Below, piece after piece: positions 26,874 to 39,828 of a stretch of 64,000 bases of DNA (within the stretch, counting starts at the first letter, position 1; each line of letters begins with the position of its first letter). The notes beneath the pieces were generated by a model that saw nothing but the letters and a program-made list of their open reading frames with translations, did no database searches and was not told the DNA's origin. Position numbers and translations under genes: made by a program. Source of the DNA: Streptomyces sp. NBC_00459 (lineage in GTDB: Bacteria > Actinomycetota > Actinomycetes > Streptomycetales > Streptomycetaceae); NCBI RefSeq assembly GCF_036013955.1, contig NZ_CP107903.1, forward strand, positions 2,046,001 to 2,110,000. Reading direction: 5' to 3'.

Positions 26874-28142
26874 ATGGAAAGCTTCTCGCTGATCCTCGCG
26901 ATCGTGGTCGTCACCGCGCTTGCGTTCGATTTCACGAACGGTTTCCACGACACCGCCAACGCGATGGCCACCACCATCTCGACCGGTGCACTCAAGCCCA
27001 AGGTCGCGGTCGCCATGTCGGCCGTGCTCAACCTCGTGGGCGCCTTCCTTTCCGTCGAGGTCGCCAACACGATCTCCAAGGGCCTCGTGGACGAGAGCGG
27101 TATCCGTCCCGAGGTGATCTTCGCCGCGCTGGTCGGGGCGATCCTCTGGAACCTGCTGACCTGGCTGGTCGGGCTCCCGTCCAGTTCCTCTCATGCGTTG
27201 ATGGGCGGCCTGATCGGCGCGACCATCGCCTCGGCGGGCACGGGCGCCGTCCACGGCGACGTGCTGGTGACGAAGGTGCTGATCCCGGCGATCGCCGCCC
27301 CGCTGGTGGCGGGCATGGCCGCCATGCTGGCGACCCGGCTGTCGTACAGGCTCGGCGCCAGGCGGGCCGAGGGCAAGGCGGCGGAGAAGGGCTTCCGGGT
27401 CGGCCAGATCGCGTCCGCGGGCCTGGTGTCGCTGGCCCACGGCACGAACGACGCGCAGAAGACGATGGGCATCATCACCCTCGCCCTGGTCGCGGGCGGC
27501 GCCGTCTCCCCCGACTCCGATCCCCCGGTGTGGGTCATCCTCTCCGCGGGCCTGGCCATCGCGCTCGGCACGTATCTGGGCGGCTGGCGCATCATCCGGA
27601 CGATGGGCAAGGGTCTTACCGACCTTCAGCCCCAGCAGGGCTTCGCCGCCCAGACCAGTGCGGCGACGGTCATCCTGGCCTCCTCCCACCTCGGCTTCTC
27701 CCTCTCCACCACGCACTCGGTGTCGGGTTCGGTGATGGGCGCGGGCCTCGGTCGCAAGGGCGGCGTGGTCCGCTGGTCGACAGCGACCCGGATGTTCGTG
27801 GCGTGGGGGCTGACACTGCCCGCGGCGGCTCTCGTCGGCGCGCTGGCGGAGTACGTCACCGGCTTCGGCGACTGGGGTACGGCTCTGGTGGCCGTCTTCC
27901 TCATCGCTTCGAGCACGGCGATCTGGGTCGTGTCGCGCCGCGAGGTGATCGACCACACGAACGTCAACCATGTCGAGGGCGAGTCCCCCGAGAGCGCCGC
28001 GGACGCAGAGCCCGCAGGCGTCATCACGACTGCCATCGCGGCTGTGACCCCGCCGCCGGTGGGCACCGTCGCCGACAACCTGACGGCGACCATCCCGTCC
28101 CCGGCCGAGGTCACGGCGAAGCCGTCGGCCACAGCCCTCTGA
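26874..28142 (+). CDS. pit: low-affinity inorganic phosphate transporter, PiT family
   Basis: A 422-residue membrane transporter with about ten helices and both PiT signature repeats: DFTNGFHDTANAMATTI near residue 19, and the later SLAHGTNDAQKTMGI with SSHLGFSLSTTHSVSG. It moves phosphate (often as a metal-phosphate) with protons. The C-terminal about 60 residues are hydrophilic. A PHO box lies just upstream, and a small membrane protein gene follows 40 bp downstream. By order this corresponds to the S. coelicolor pitH2 locus (from memory). Confidence 0.92.
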   Translation: MESFSLILAIVVVTALAFDFTNGFHDTANAMATTISTGALKPKVAVAMSAVLNLVGAFLSVEVANTISKGLVDESGIRPEVIFAALVGAILWNLLTWLVGLPSSSSHALMGGLIGATIASAGTGAVHGDVLVTKVLIPAIAAPLVAGMAAMLATRLSYRLGARRAEGKAAEKGFRVGQIASAGLVSLAHGTNDAQKTMGIITLALVAGGAVSPDSDPPVWVILSAGLAIALGTYLGGWRIIRTMGKGLTDLQPQQGFAAQTSAATVILASSHLGFSLSTTHSVSGSVMGAGLGRKGGVVRWSTATRMFVAWGLTLPAAALVGALAEYVTGFGDWGTALVAVFLIASSTAIWVVSRREVIDHTNVNHVEGESPESAADAEPAGVITTAIAAVTPPPVGTVADNLTATIPSPAEVTAKPSATAL

Positions 28143-28182
28143 GTCCGGCTCCCGGTCCGAGCGAGAAGCAGAAGGAAGCAAC

Positions 28183-28404
28183 ATGAAGATCGACTGGGCA
28201 GCCCTCGGCTCCGTCTTCGGCGTCAGCCTCGTCATCACCGTGGCCATGGTGGGAGTGTTCACCCTGGGCATCGTCGGACTCTCGCGCCGCGAACGGGCGG
28301 TCGCGCAGGGCCAGTCGGCGGGTCTTGCCGTCTCCGGCGCGTACGCGTGCTTCGCCGCCTGTGCGGCAGTGGTGGCGTACGGGATCTATCTGATCGTGGC
28401 CTGA
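28183..28404 (+). CDS. small two-helix membrane protein downstream of pit
   Basis: A 73-residue protein with hydrophobic helices at about 9-33 and 48-72, joined by a basic loop (SRRERAVAQGQ). It is preceded by an AGAAGGAAG ribosome site and transcribed with pit before a strong terminator. It may modulate the transporter; no known family is recognised. Confidence 0.78.
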   Translation: MKIDWAALGSVFGVSLVITVAMVGVFTLGIVGLSRRERAVAQGQSAGLAVSGAYACFAACAAVVAYGIYLIVA

Positions 28405-28427
28405 CCCGGCCGGACACCCTCTCGTCG

Positions 28428-28481
28428 CCCGCTCCGACCGTGACCGCCCTACCGGTGGTCACGGTCGGAGCGGGCGTTTTT
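28428..28481 (+). terminator. intrinsic terminator after the pit operon
   Basis: A perfect 18-bp stem (left arm 28428-28445 beginning CCCGCTCCGACC; right arm 28457-28474 ending GTCGGAGCGGG) with an 11-nt loop is followed by CGTTTTTCG. A textbook terminator that isolates the pit operon from the B12 riboswitch. Confidence 0.9.
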
Positions 28482-28542
28482 CGTCGCCCCGATCCGGTCG
28501 CGGTGTGGGGCTCAGCACAGTCCTCCCTTCCAGGTCAACGGC

Positions 28543-28680
28543 AAGTTGACGGGTGTTCCGGGCCCGTGGTGGACTGCCGGAGCCATGTACGGCGGCAGAA
28601 GAGGAAGCCGGTGCGAATCCGGCGCGGTCCCGCCACTGTCACCGGGGTAGGTAACCCGGGAGCCAGGAACTCTTGCCGCC
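28543..28680 (+). promoter_or_regulatory. cobalamin (B12) riboswitch
   Basis: The core GAAGCCGGTGCGAATCCGGC followed by GCGGTCCCGCCACTGT (B12 box at 28630-28639) and the GGGAGCCAGGAACTC 3' segment match the adenosylcobalamin riboswitch consensus. It leads the cobD-cobQ-cobN operon and should lower its expression when cobalamin is abundant. The outer limits are approximate. Confidence 0.92.
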
Positions 28681-28728
28681 GGTCTCGTCGAACCAGGGCG
28701 TGGACACCCTGAGTGAGGACATATCACC

Positions 28729-28788
28729 ATGTTCGGCTGCCGTTCGAGGCATAGCACCAGGCCGTTGCCCGCCCCCACGGCCGGCTGA
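28729..28788 (+). CDS. possible 19-codon leader ORF between riboswitch and cobD
   Basis: ATG at 28729 opens MFGCRSRHSTRPLPAPTAG and stops at TGA 28786-28788, 4 bp before the cobD ATG. A GAGGA ribosome site sits 8-10 bp upstream, better than anything visible for cobD itself. A hairpin (28694-28711) lies just before that site. The short frame could couple cobD translation to the riboswitch. The peptide has no recognised family and may be fortuitous. Confidence 0.35.
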   Translation: MFGCRSRHSTRPLPAPTAG

Positions 28789-28792
28789 GCCG

Positions 28793-29737
28793 ATGCGTGC
28801 CGATCGCGTTTTCGCGTACGGCGCCACCGCCGGACTCCTCGCTGATCTGATCCTGGGCGACCCTCGCCGCGGGCATCCGGTCGCCGCGTTCGGGCGGGCC
28901 GCCGGCGCCGTCGAACGGGTGCTGTGGCGGGACCACCGGGGGTGGGGCGCGCTGCACACCGCCGTGTGTGTGGGAGGTGCCGTCTCCCTTGCCATGGCGG
29001 CCGGTTCACTCGTCCGTCCGTCCCGTACCGCCTCCGTGGCGCTCACCGCCGCCACCACCTGGGCCGTGGTCGGCGGTACCTCACTCGGCCGGGAGGCACG
29101 GGCCGTCGGCCGGTCGCTGGAGGCCGGGGACCTCGAAGGGGCGCGGGAGCGGCTGCCCCACCTCTGCGGACGGGATCCGCAGGCCCTCGACTCCGACGGG
29201 ATCGCCCGGGCCGTCGTCGAGTCCGTCGCCGAGAACACCTCCGACGCCGTGGTGGGCGCGCTCGTCTGGGGCGCCCTGGGCGGGGTGCCCGGGCTGGTCG
29301 GGTTCCGGGCCGTCAACACCCTTGACGCGATGGTCGGGCACAGGTCGGACAGATACCGGCGGTACGGGTGGGCCTCCGCGCGGCTCGACGACCTCGCGGG
29401 GTGGCCGGGGGCGCGGCTGACCGCCGTACTCGCCGCCGTCGCCGGCGGTGATCCGCGCGGGGCCGTCCGGGCCTGGCGTGCCGACGCCGGGCGCCATCCC
29501 AGTCCGAACGCCGGGCCCGTGGAGGCCTCGTTCGCGGGGGCGTTGGGGGTTCGGCTCGGCGGAACGCTGTCCTACGGGGGGCGGGTCGAGCATCGGCCGG
29601 TGCTCAACGGGGAGTCCGGGCGGGCTGTCCGCGTGTCCGACGTCGAGCGGGCTGTACGGCTGTCGCGGCGCGTCACCTGGCTGGCCCTCGGGGTCAGTGT
29701 CAGCGCACGACTCGTAGCGAAGGGGCGTACCTCATGA
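28793..29737 (+). CDS. cobD: adenosylcobinamide-phosphate synthase CobD/CbiB
   Basis: A 314-residue polytopic membrane enzyme that attaches the aminopropanol (phosphate) arm to adenosylcobyric acid. Typical features are [16 protein letters not shown] at the start, [14 protein letters not shown] and [14 protein letters not shown] in the middle, and [18 protein letters not shown] late. The ATG at 28793 is chosen because [18 protein letters not shown] begins the family homology. First long gene of the riboswitch-led operon; it overlaps cobQ by 4 bp (ATGA). Confidence 0.92.
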   Translation: MRADRVFAYGATAGLLADLILGDPRRGHPVAAFGRAAGAVERVLWRDHRGWGALHTAVCVGGAVSLAMAAGSLVRPSRTASVALTAATTWAVVGGTSLGREARAVGRSLEAGDLEGARERLPHLCGRDPQALDSDGIARAVVESVAENTSDAVVGALVWGALGGVPGLVGFRAVNTLDAMVGHRSDRYRRYGWASARLDDLAGWPGARLTAVLAAVAGGDPRGAVRAWRADAGRHPSPNAGPVEASFAGALGVRLGGTLSYGGRVEHRPVLNGESGRAVRVSDVERAVRLSRRVTWLALGVSVSARLVAKGRTS

Positions 29738-31253
29738 GTGGTGGGGCTCTGGGTGGTGGGCTGCTCGTCGCCGGGACCACCTCCGACGCCGGCAAGAGTG
29801 TCGTCACCGCCGGGATCTGCCGGTGGCTGGTGCGGCAGGGGGTCAAGGTCGCGCCGTTCAAGGCGCAGAACATGTCCCTCAACTCCTTCGTCACGCGTGA
29901 GGGTGCCGAGATCGGGCGGGCGCAGGCCATGCAGGCGCAGGCGTGCCGGATCGAGCCGACGGCGCTCATGAACCCCGTACTGCTGAAGCCGGGGGGCGAC
30001 CAGAGCAGTCAGGTCGTGCTCATGGGGAAGCCGGTGGGCGAGATGAGTGCGCGCGGCTATCACGGAGGGCGGCAGGGGCAACTTCTCGGGACCGTGCTGG
30101 AGTGCCTCGCCGAACTGCGGGGCACGTATGACGCGGTGATCTGCGAGGGGGCCGGGAGCCCGGCTGAGATCAACCTCAGGCGGACGGACATCGTCAACAT
30201 GGGAATCGCGCGCAATGCCCGGCTCCCGGTGCTCGTCGTCGGCGACATCGACCGCGGCGGGGTCTTCGCCTCCTTCTTCGGGACGGTCGCCCTGTTGTCC
30301 CCCGAGGACCAGGCGCTCGTCGCCGGGTTCCTCGTCAACAAGTTCCGCGGGGATGTCAGCCTGCTCGAACCCGGGCTCGACATGCTGCTCGGGCTCACCG
30401 GACGGCCGACCTACGGCGTGCTGCCCTTCCGGCACGGGCTCGGTATCGACGAGGAGGACGGGCTGCGGGTCTCGCTGCGGGGGACGGTCCGGGAGTCGAA
30501 CGTCGCCCCGCCCGTCGGGGAGGACGTGCTGCGGGTCGCCGTGTGCGCGGTCCCGCTGATGTCCAACTTCACCGACGTGGACGCGCTCGCCGCCGAACCG
30601 GGCGTCGTGGTGCGGTTCGTGGACCGGCCGGAGGAACTGGCCGACGCCGACCTCGTCGTCATTCCGGGGACGCGCGGAACCGTGAAGGCGCTGGCGTGGC
30701 TGCGTGAGCGCGGGCTCGCGGACGCCGTCATGCGCCGGGCCGCCGAGGGGCGGCCCGTGCTCGGCATCTGCGGTGGCTTCCAGGTTCTCGGCGAGCACAT
30801 CGAGGACGACGTCGAGAGCCGGCAGGGCCATGTCGAGGGGCTCGGGGTCCTTCCCGTACGGGTGCGGTTCGCCCGCGAGAAGACCCTCACCCGGCCCGTC
30901 GGCACCGCCCTCGGCGAACAGGTCGAGGGGTACGAGATCCATCACGGGGTCGCCGAAGTCGCAGGCGGGGAGAGCTTCCTGGACGGGTGCCGGGTCGGGA
31001 GCGTCTGGGGTACGCACTGGCACGGCTCGCTCGAATCCGACGGGTTCCGGCGGGCGTTCCTGCGCGAGGTGGCCGCCGCCGCGGGCCGCCGCTTCGTACC
31101 CGCCGCCGACACCTCCTTCGCCGGGCTGCGCGAGGAACAGCTCGACCTGCTCGGCGATCTCGTCGAACAGCACGCGGACACCGACGCGCTCTGGCGGCTC
31201 ATCGAGTCGGGCGCGCCGCAAGGACTGCCTTTCATTCCACCGGGAGCGCCCGC

Positions 31254-31257
<4 letters not shown>
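29734..31257 (+). CDS. cobQ: cobyric acid synthase CobQ/CbiP
   Basis: A 507-residue glutamine-dependent amidotransferase that amidates four carboxylates of adenosylcobyrinate a,c-diamide. The N-terminal DTB-synthetase-like ATPase has [14 protein letters not shown] (P-loop) and [11 protein letters not shown]. The C-terminal triad-type GATase carries the nucleophile Cys in [10 protein letters not shown] and the His in GYEIHHG. Coupled to cobD and cobN by ATGA overlaps. Confidence 0.95.
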
Positions 31258-34906
<3,649 letters not shown>

Positions 34907-34910
<4 letters not shown>

Positions 34911-36928
34911 GTACCCCGTTTCCGTTCACCGCCGTCGTCGGCCAGGACGACCTGCGGCTCGCGCTGCTGCTGAACGCCGTCTCGCCGGCGGTGGGCGGTG
35001 TGCTCGTGCGCGGCGAGAAGGGCACCGCCAAGTCCACTGCCGTGCGCGCCCTTTCGGTGCTGCTGCCCGCGGTCGATGTCGTCGCCGGGTGCCGGTTCTC
35101 GTGCGACCCCGGGGCGCCCGATCCGGCCTGCCCCGACGGGCCCCACGAGGCCGGGGCCCACGAGTCCCGGGCCGCCCGGATGGTCGAGCTGCCCGTCGGT
35201 GCCTCCGAGGACCGGCTTGTCGGCGCCCTCGACATCGAGCGGGCACTCTCGGAGGGCGTGAAGGCGTTCGAGCCGGGGCTGCTCGCCGACGCGCATCGCG
35301 GGATTCTCTACGTCGACGAGGTCAACCTCCTTCACGACCACCTCGTCGACCTGCTGCTGGACGCCGCCGCGATGGGCGCCTCCTACGTCGAACGTGAAGG
35401 TGTCTCCGTACGGCATGCGGCGAAGTTCCTGCTCGTCGGGACCATGAACCCCGAGGAGGGTGAGCTTCGGCCGCAGCTTCTCGACCGGTTCGGGCTGACC
35501 GTCGAGGTCGCGGCCTCGCGGGAGCCCGATCAGCGGGTCGAGGTCGTGCGGCGGCGGCTGGCGTACGACGACGATCCCGCCGGGTTCACCGCGCGGTGGG
35601 CCGACGAGGAGTCCGCCGTACGGGCCCGGATCGTCGCCGCGCGGGAGCTGTTGCCGTCCGTGCGGCTGGGCGACGGGGCGCTCAGGCAGATCGCCGCCAC
35701 CTGTGCCGCCTTCGAGGTGGACGGGATGCGCGCCGACATCGTGATGGCGCGGACCGCCGTCGCACTGGCCGCCTGGGACGGGCGTACCGACGTGCTCGCG
35801 GAGGATGTACGGCAGGCCGCGTTGCTCGCCCTGCCTCATCGGCGGCGGCGGAATCCCTTTGACGCGCCGGGACTTGACGAGAACAAGCTCGACGAGACGC
35901 TGGAGGAGTTCGGCGGGCAGGGATCGGGTGCGGACGGCGAGGACGAGGATCCCGATCCCGGTCCGGACGGGCCCGGTGGTGGCGGTGGTCAGGCCCCCGA
36001 GTCCGACGGTCCGCAGGGGGACGACGCCGGCGCGCGGCCCGAGGCCGGGGAGGGCGGTGAGCCGCAGCCCTCGGGGGCCGGTTCCGGCGAGCAGCAGCCC
36101 GTGCGGGCCGGTGAGCCCTTTCGTACCAAGGTGCTGAGTGTTCCCGGTGTGGGTGAGGGTGCTGCCGGGCGCCGGTCGCGGGCACGGACCGAGCGGGGGC
36201 GTACGACGGGGTCCCGGCGGCCTCAGGGGGCGCTCACCAAGCTGCACCTGGCGGCCACCGTGCAGGCCGCCGCGCCGCATCAGCTGGCGCGGGGCCGGGC
36301 CGGGCGTGGGCTGGTGGTGCGACGGGACGATCTGCGGCAGGCGACGAGGGAGGGACGCGAGGGGAATCTCGTGCTCTTCGTCGTCGACGCCTCGGGGTCG
36401 ATGGCCGCCCGGCAGCGGATGAGCGCCGTCAAGGGCGCTGTGCTGTCGCTGCTGCTCGACGCCTATCAGCGGCGGGACAAGGTGGGGCTGGTGACGTTCC
36501 GCGGGACGGCGGGCGATGTCGCTCTGCCGCCGACCTCGTCCGTGGACGCGGCGGCCGTCCGGCTGGAGTCGCTTCCCACCGGTGGGCGTACGCCGATCGC
36601 GGCGGGGCTGCTGAAGGCGCACGACGTGCTCCGGGTGGAGCGGATGCGGGATCCGGCCCGGCGTGCGCTGGTGGTGGTCGTGACCGACGGGCGGGCCACG
36701 GGTGGCCCGGAGCCCGTCGCGATGGCCGGGCGGGCGGCTCGGCTGTTCGCCGCCGAGGGGATCGCCTCCGTGGTCGTGGACTGCGAGTCCGGGCCGGTAC
36801 GGCTGGGACTCGCCGGGCGGCTCGCGGGTGAGCTCGGGGGTACGGCGGTGACGCTCGACGAGTTGCGGGCGGACTCCATCGCCGGTCTGGTGAGGGATGT
36901 GCAGGGGACTTCGAGGAGGGCCGCGTAA
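34907..36928 (+). CDS. Mg-chelatase-like I/D fusion, probable CobN partner
   Basis: A 673-residue protein. Residues about 1-330 form an AAA+ ATPase: Walker A GEKGTAKST, Walker B ILYVDEVNLL and sensor LVGTMNPEEGELRPQLLDRFG. A low-complexity acidic, Gly/Pro-rich linker (about 345-420) follows, and then a VWA domain with MIDAS DASGSM near residue 492. This is the ChlI/ChlD (BchI/BchD) pattern in one chain. Next to cobN with a GTGA overlap, it most likely powers cobalt chelation instead of CobS/CobT. Confidence 0.9.
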
Positions 36929-37527
36929 TGCCTCAGGGACAGCCGAGTGTCGTACCGGAGGATGGGTTGACGACCCGGCAGCGGCGTAACCGGCCGCTTG
37001 TCGTCGTGCACACGGGGATCGGGAAGGGCAAGTCGACCGCCGCTTTCGGGCTCGCGCTGCGCGCCTGGAACCAGGGGTGGCCCATCGGGGTGTTCCAGTT
37101 CGTCAAGTCGGCGAAGTGGAAGGTGGGCGAGGAGAACGCTCTCCGGGTGCTGGGGGCCAGCGGCGAGGGCGGGACCGTCGACTGGCACAAGATGGGCGAG
37201 GGCTGGTCCTGGGTCCAGCGGGACGCGCAGCTCGACAACGAGGAGAAGGCCCGGGAGGGCTGGGAGCAGGTCAAGCGGGACCTCGCCGCCGAGACGTACA
37301 AGCTGTATGTGCTGGACGAGTTCGCCTATCCCATGCACTGGGGGTGGGTCGATGTAGACGAGGTCGTCGCTGTGCTGCGGGACCGGCCGGGGAACCAGCA
37401 TGTGGTGATCACCGGGCGCAACGCTCCGGAGAAGCTGGTGGAGTTCGCGGATCTGGTGACGGACATGTCCAAGGTCAAGCATCCGATGGACACCGGGCAG
37501 AAGGGGCAGCGGGGTATCGAGTGGTGA
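36928..37527 (+). CDS. cobO: cob(I)yrinic acid a,c-diamide adenosyltransferase CobO
   Basis: A 199-residue enzyme that transfers the adenosyl group of ATP to cobalt. The P-loop is GIGKGKSTAAFGLALRAW (about 31-48), with WSWVQRDAQLD and YVLDEFAYPM downstream and VVITGRNAPE near the end, all typical of CobO/BtuR. Its ATG shares one base with the previous stop (TAATG). Confidence 0.95.
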   Translation: MPQGQPSVVPEDGLTTRQRRNRPLVVVHTGIGKGKSTAAFGLALRAWNQGWPIGVFQFVKSAKWKVGEENALRVLGASGEGGTVDWHKMGEGWSWVQRDAQLDNEEKAREGWEQVKRDLAAETYKLYVLDEFAYPMHWGWVDVDEVVAVLRDRPGNQHVVITGRNAPEKLVEFADLVTDMSKVKHPMDTGQKGQRGIEW

Positions 37528-39053
37528 CGTCCTCCTCCGTCTCGTCCGGGTCCCCGTCGTCCGGGTCCGTGCCCCGGCTGGTCATTGCCGCGCCCTCCTC
37601 GGGCAGCGGCAAGACCACCGTTGCCACGGGGCTGATGGCCGCGTTCGCCGCGCGGGGGCTCGCCGTGTCTCCGCACAAGGTGGGGCCGGACTACATCGAT
37701 CCCGGGTATCACGCGCTCGCCACCGGGCGGGTGGGGCGGAATCTCGACGCGTACATGTGCGGGCCCGAGTTGGTCGGGCCGTTGTTCGTGCACGGGGCGC
37801 GCGGGTGCGACATCGCCGTGGTCGAGGGTGTGATGGGGCTGTACGACGGGGCCGCGGGCGAGGGTGAGCTCGCGTCCACGGCTCAGGTGGCGAAGTTGCT
37901 GCGGGCGCCGGTGGTGCTTGTCGTCGACGCGTCCTCGCAGTCCAGGTCCGTGGCCGCACTCGTGCACGGGTTCGTGTCGTGGGATCCGGAGGTGCGGATC
38001 GGGGGCGTGATTCTCAACAAGGTCGCGTCGGATCGGCATGAGGAGATGCTGCGGGAGGCGTTGGAGTCGGTGGGGGTGCCTGTGGTGGGGGTGCTTCGGC
38101 GGGCTCCGCAGGTGGATGTGCCTTCTCGGCATCTGGGGCTGGTGCCTGTCGCCGAGCGGCAGGGGGCGGCCGTGGCGGCTGTTGCGGCCATGGCCGCGCA
38201 GGTTTCCGCAGGGTGTGATCTTGAGGCGTTGTTCGCGTTGGCGCGGGGGGCGGGGGCGTTGGCGTGTGCGGGGTGGGATGCGGGTGAGGTCTTGCCCGCG
38301 GCGGAGCCGCTGAAGGATGCAGCCTCGCCCCCGCCGCCCCTACCCGTCCCATCCCTTCCTGGGGGCTGCGCCCCCGGACCCCCGCTTTCGGCCCTGAACG
38401 GGCCTCGTCCTCAAGCGCCGGACGGGCTGGAAATGCCGACCGCCGGCTCAGGAGTGACTGTTGCTCTCGCCGGCGGCGCCGCCTTCACCTTTTCCTATGC
38501 CGAGCATGCCGAGCTGTTGCGGGCCGCCGGGGCCGAGGTCGTCGTGTTCGATCCGCTTCGGGATGAGCAACTGCCGGACGGGACGCGGGGGTTGGTCATC
38601 GGGGGTGGGTTTCCCGAGGTGTTCGCCGCCGAGTTGTCCGCCAATGAGCCACTGCGCAAGTCCGTCGCCGCCCTCGCGGAGAGCGGTGCGCCCGTTGCCG
38701 CCGAGTGTGCCGGGTTGCTGTATCTGGGGCGGGAGTTGGACGGGCTGCCCATGTGCGGGGTGCTCGATGCCACCGCCCGGATGACCGATCGGCTCACCCT
38801 CGGTTATCGGGATGCCGTGGCCGTGAGTGACAGTTCGCTCGCGGCGGCCGGTACCCGGATGCGTGGGCACGAGTTTCATCGGACCGTCGTCGAGCCCGGG
38901 GCGGGTACTGCTCCCGCCTGGGGTGTACGGGGTGCGGCGCGGCGGGTCGAGGGGTTTGTACAGCGCGGTGTGCACGCGAGTTATCTGCACACGCACTGGG
39001 CGTCTGCGCCCGGTGTCGCCCGTCGGTTCGTGGAGAGGTGCCGGACGTCATGA
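37524..39053 (+). CDS. cobB: cobyrinate a,c-diamide synthase CobB/CbiA with a repeat-derived linker
   Basis: A 509-residue ATP- and glutamine-dependent amidase of the a and c carboxylates. The N-terminal ATPase has APSSGSGKTTVATGL and HKVGPDYIDPGYH; the C-terminal GATase has the Cys in AAECAGLLYLG and MRGHEFHRT. Family members are typically about 450-460 residues. The extra length lies between the domains (about 268-305, rich in Pro and Gly), where the DNA is a copy of an intergenic repeat also found after cobC. GTG start at 37524 with a GTGA overlap to cobO. Confidence 0.93.
   Translation: MTSSSVSSGSPSSGSVPRLVIAAPSSGSGKTTVATGLMAAFAARGLAVSPHKVGPDYIDPGYHALATGRVGRNLDAYMCGPELVGPLFVHGARGCDIAVVEGVMGLYDGAAGEGELASTAQVAKLLRAPVVLVVDASSQSRSVAALVHGFVSWDPEVRIGGVILNKVASDRHEEMLREALESVGVPVVGVLRRAPQVDVPSRHLGLVPVAERQGAAVAAVAAMAAQVSAGCDLEALFALARGAGALACAGWDAGEVLPAAEPLKDAASPPPPLPVPSLPGGCAPGPPLSALNGPRPQAPDGLEMPTAGSGVTVALAGGAAFTFSYAEHAELLRAAGAEVVVFDPLRDEQLPDGTRGLVIGGGFPEVFAAELSANEPLRKSVAALAESGAPVAAECAGLLYLGRELDGLPMCGVLDATARMTDRLTLGYRDAVAVSDSSLAAAGTRMRGHEFHRTVVEPGAGTAPAWGVRGAARRVEGFVQRGVHASYLHTHWASAPGVARRFVERCRTS
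38324..38438 (+). repeat. intergenic-type repeat embedded in the cobB coding sequence
   Basis: The stretch contains CTCGCCCCCGCCGCC, TACCCGTCCCATCCC, CTGGGGGCTGCGCCCCC and CCGGACGGGCTGGAAAT in the same order as the repeat at 46586. It is translated in frame as a Pro/Gly-rich linker (PPPPLPVPSLPGGCAPGPPL and following). It contains no stop codon in this frame. Confidence 0.85.
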
Positions 39054-39799
39054 GCAGCGAGAGCAGCGTCAGCAGCAGGTTGATCGGGGTCGGGGTCGGG
39101 CCCGGTGATCCCGAGCTGGTGACCGTCAAGGGCGTCAACGCGTTGCGCGCCGCCGATGTGGTCGTCGTACCCGTGATGGACACCCTTGAGCGAGGGCGCG
39201 CCGAGGCCACCGTGCTGCACTACGTGCCCGCCGAGAAGATCGTCCGGGTCGTCTTCGCGCTCAACGAGCGGTCCGACCATGCCCGGCGCGAGGCTGCCTG
39301 GGATGCCGCCGGTGCTCGGGTGGCCGAGTTGCTCGGCGCGCATTCCGTCGTCGCCTTCGCGACCATCGGGGACCCCAACGTGTACTCGACGTTCACCTAT
39401 CTCGCCCACACGATCGGGGAGCTGGTCCCTTCGGCCGTCGTCGAGACCGTGCCCGGTATCACCGCGATGCAGGATCTGGCGGCCCGGTCGGGGGCCGTGC
39501 TCACCGAGGGGACCGAGCCGCTCACCCTCGTGCCCGTGACCGCGGGGGCGGCTGTGCTCAAGGAGGCTCTGGGCGGGCCGGGCACCGTCGTGGCGTACAA
39601 GTTCGGGCGGCAGGCCCAGGAGGTCGCCGAGGCGCTGCGGGAGAGCGGGCGGATCGGCGATGCCGTCTGGGGGTCGGCCCTGGGGCTGGAGGACGAGTCC
39701 ATCCGGCCCGCCGACGAACTCGACGGTGCGCCGCTCCCGTACCTCTCCACCCTCATCGCGCCCGCGCCACGCGGCGGCGGGCGGGGCGGCAAGTTGTGA
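39050..39799 (+). CDS. cobI: precorrin-2 C(20)-methyltransferase CobI
   Basis: A 249-residue SAM-dependent tetrapyrrole methylase. It opens LIGVGVGPGDPELVTVKGVNAL, and contains SVVAFATIGDPNVYSTFTYL and VETVPGITAMQDLAA, characteristic of CobI/CbiL. It makes precorrin-3A. The ATG at 39050 overlaps the cobB stop (ATGA); it is the last gene of the riboswitch-led run. Confidence 0.93.
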   Translation: MSSESSVSSRLIGVGVGPGDPELVTVKGVNALRAADVVVVPVMDTLERGRAEATVLHYVPAEKIVRVVFALNERSDHARREAAWDAAGARVAELLGAHSVVAFATIGDPNVYSTFTYLAHTIGELVPSAVVETVPGITAMQDLAARSGAVLTEGTEPLTLVPVTAGAAVLKEALGGPGTVVAYKFGRQAQEVAEALRESGRIGDAVWGSALGLEDESIRPADELDGAPLPYLSTLIAPAPRGGGRGGKL

Positions 39800-39828
39800 A
39801 CCACCGCCTCGACGGCACACGCCCGGGC

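Noticed and set aside
38324..38438. Frameshift or assembly error in cobB
   Set aside because: Both flanking domains are intact and in the same frame, and the sequence is explained by a repeat copy.
39800..39828. Terminator between cobI and the convergent ZIP gene
   Set aside because: The gap is 29 bp and shows no convincing stem.
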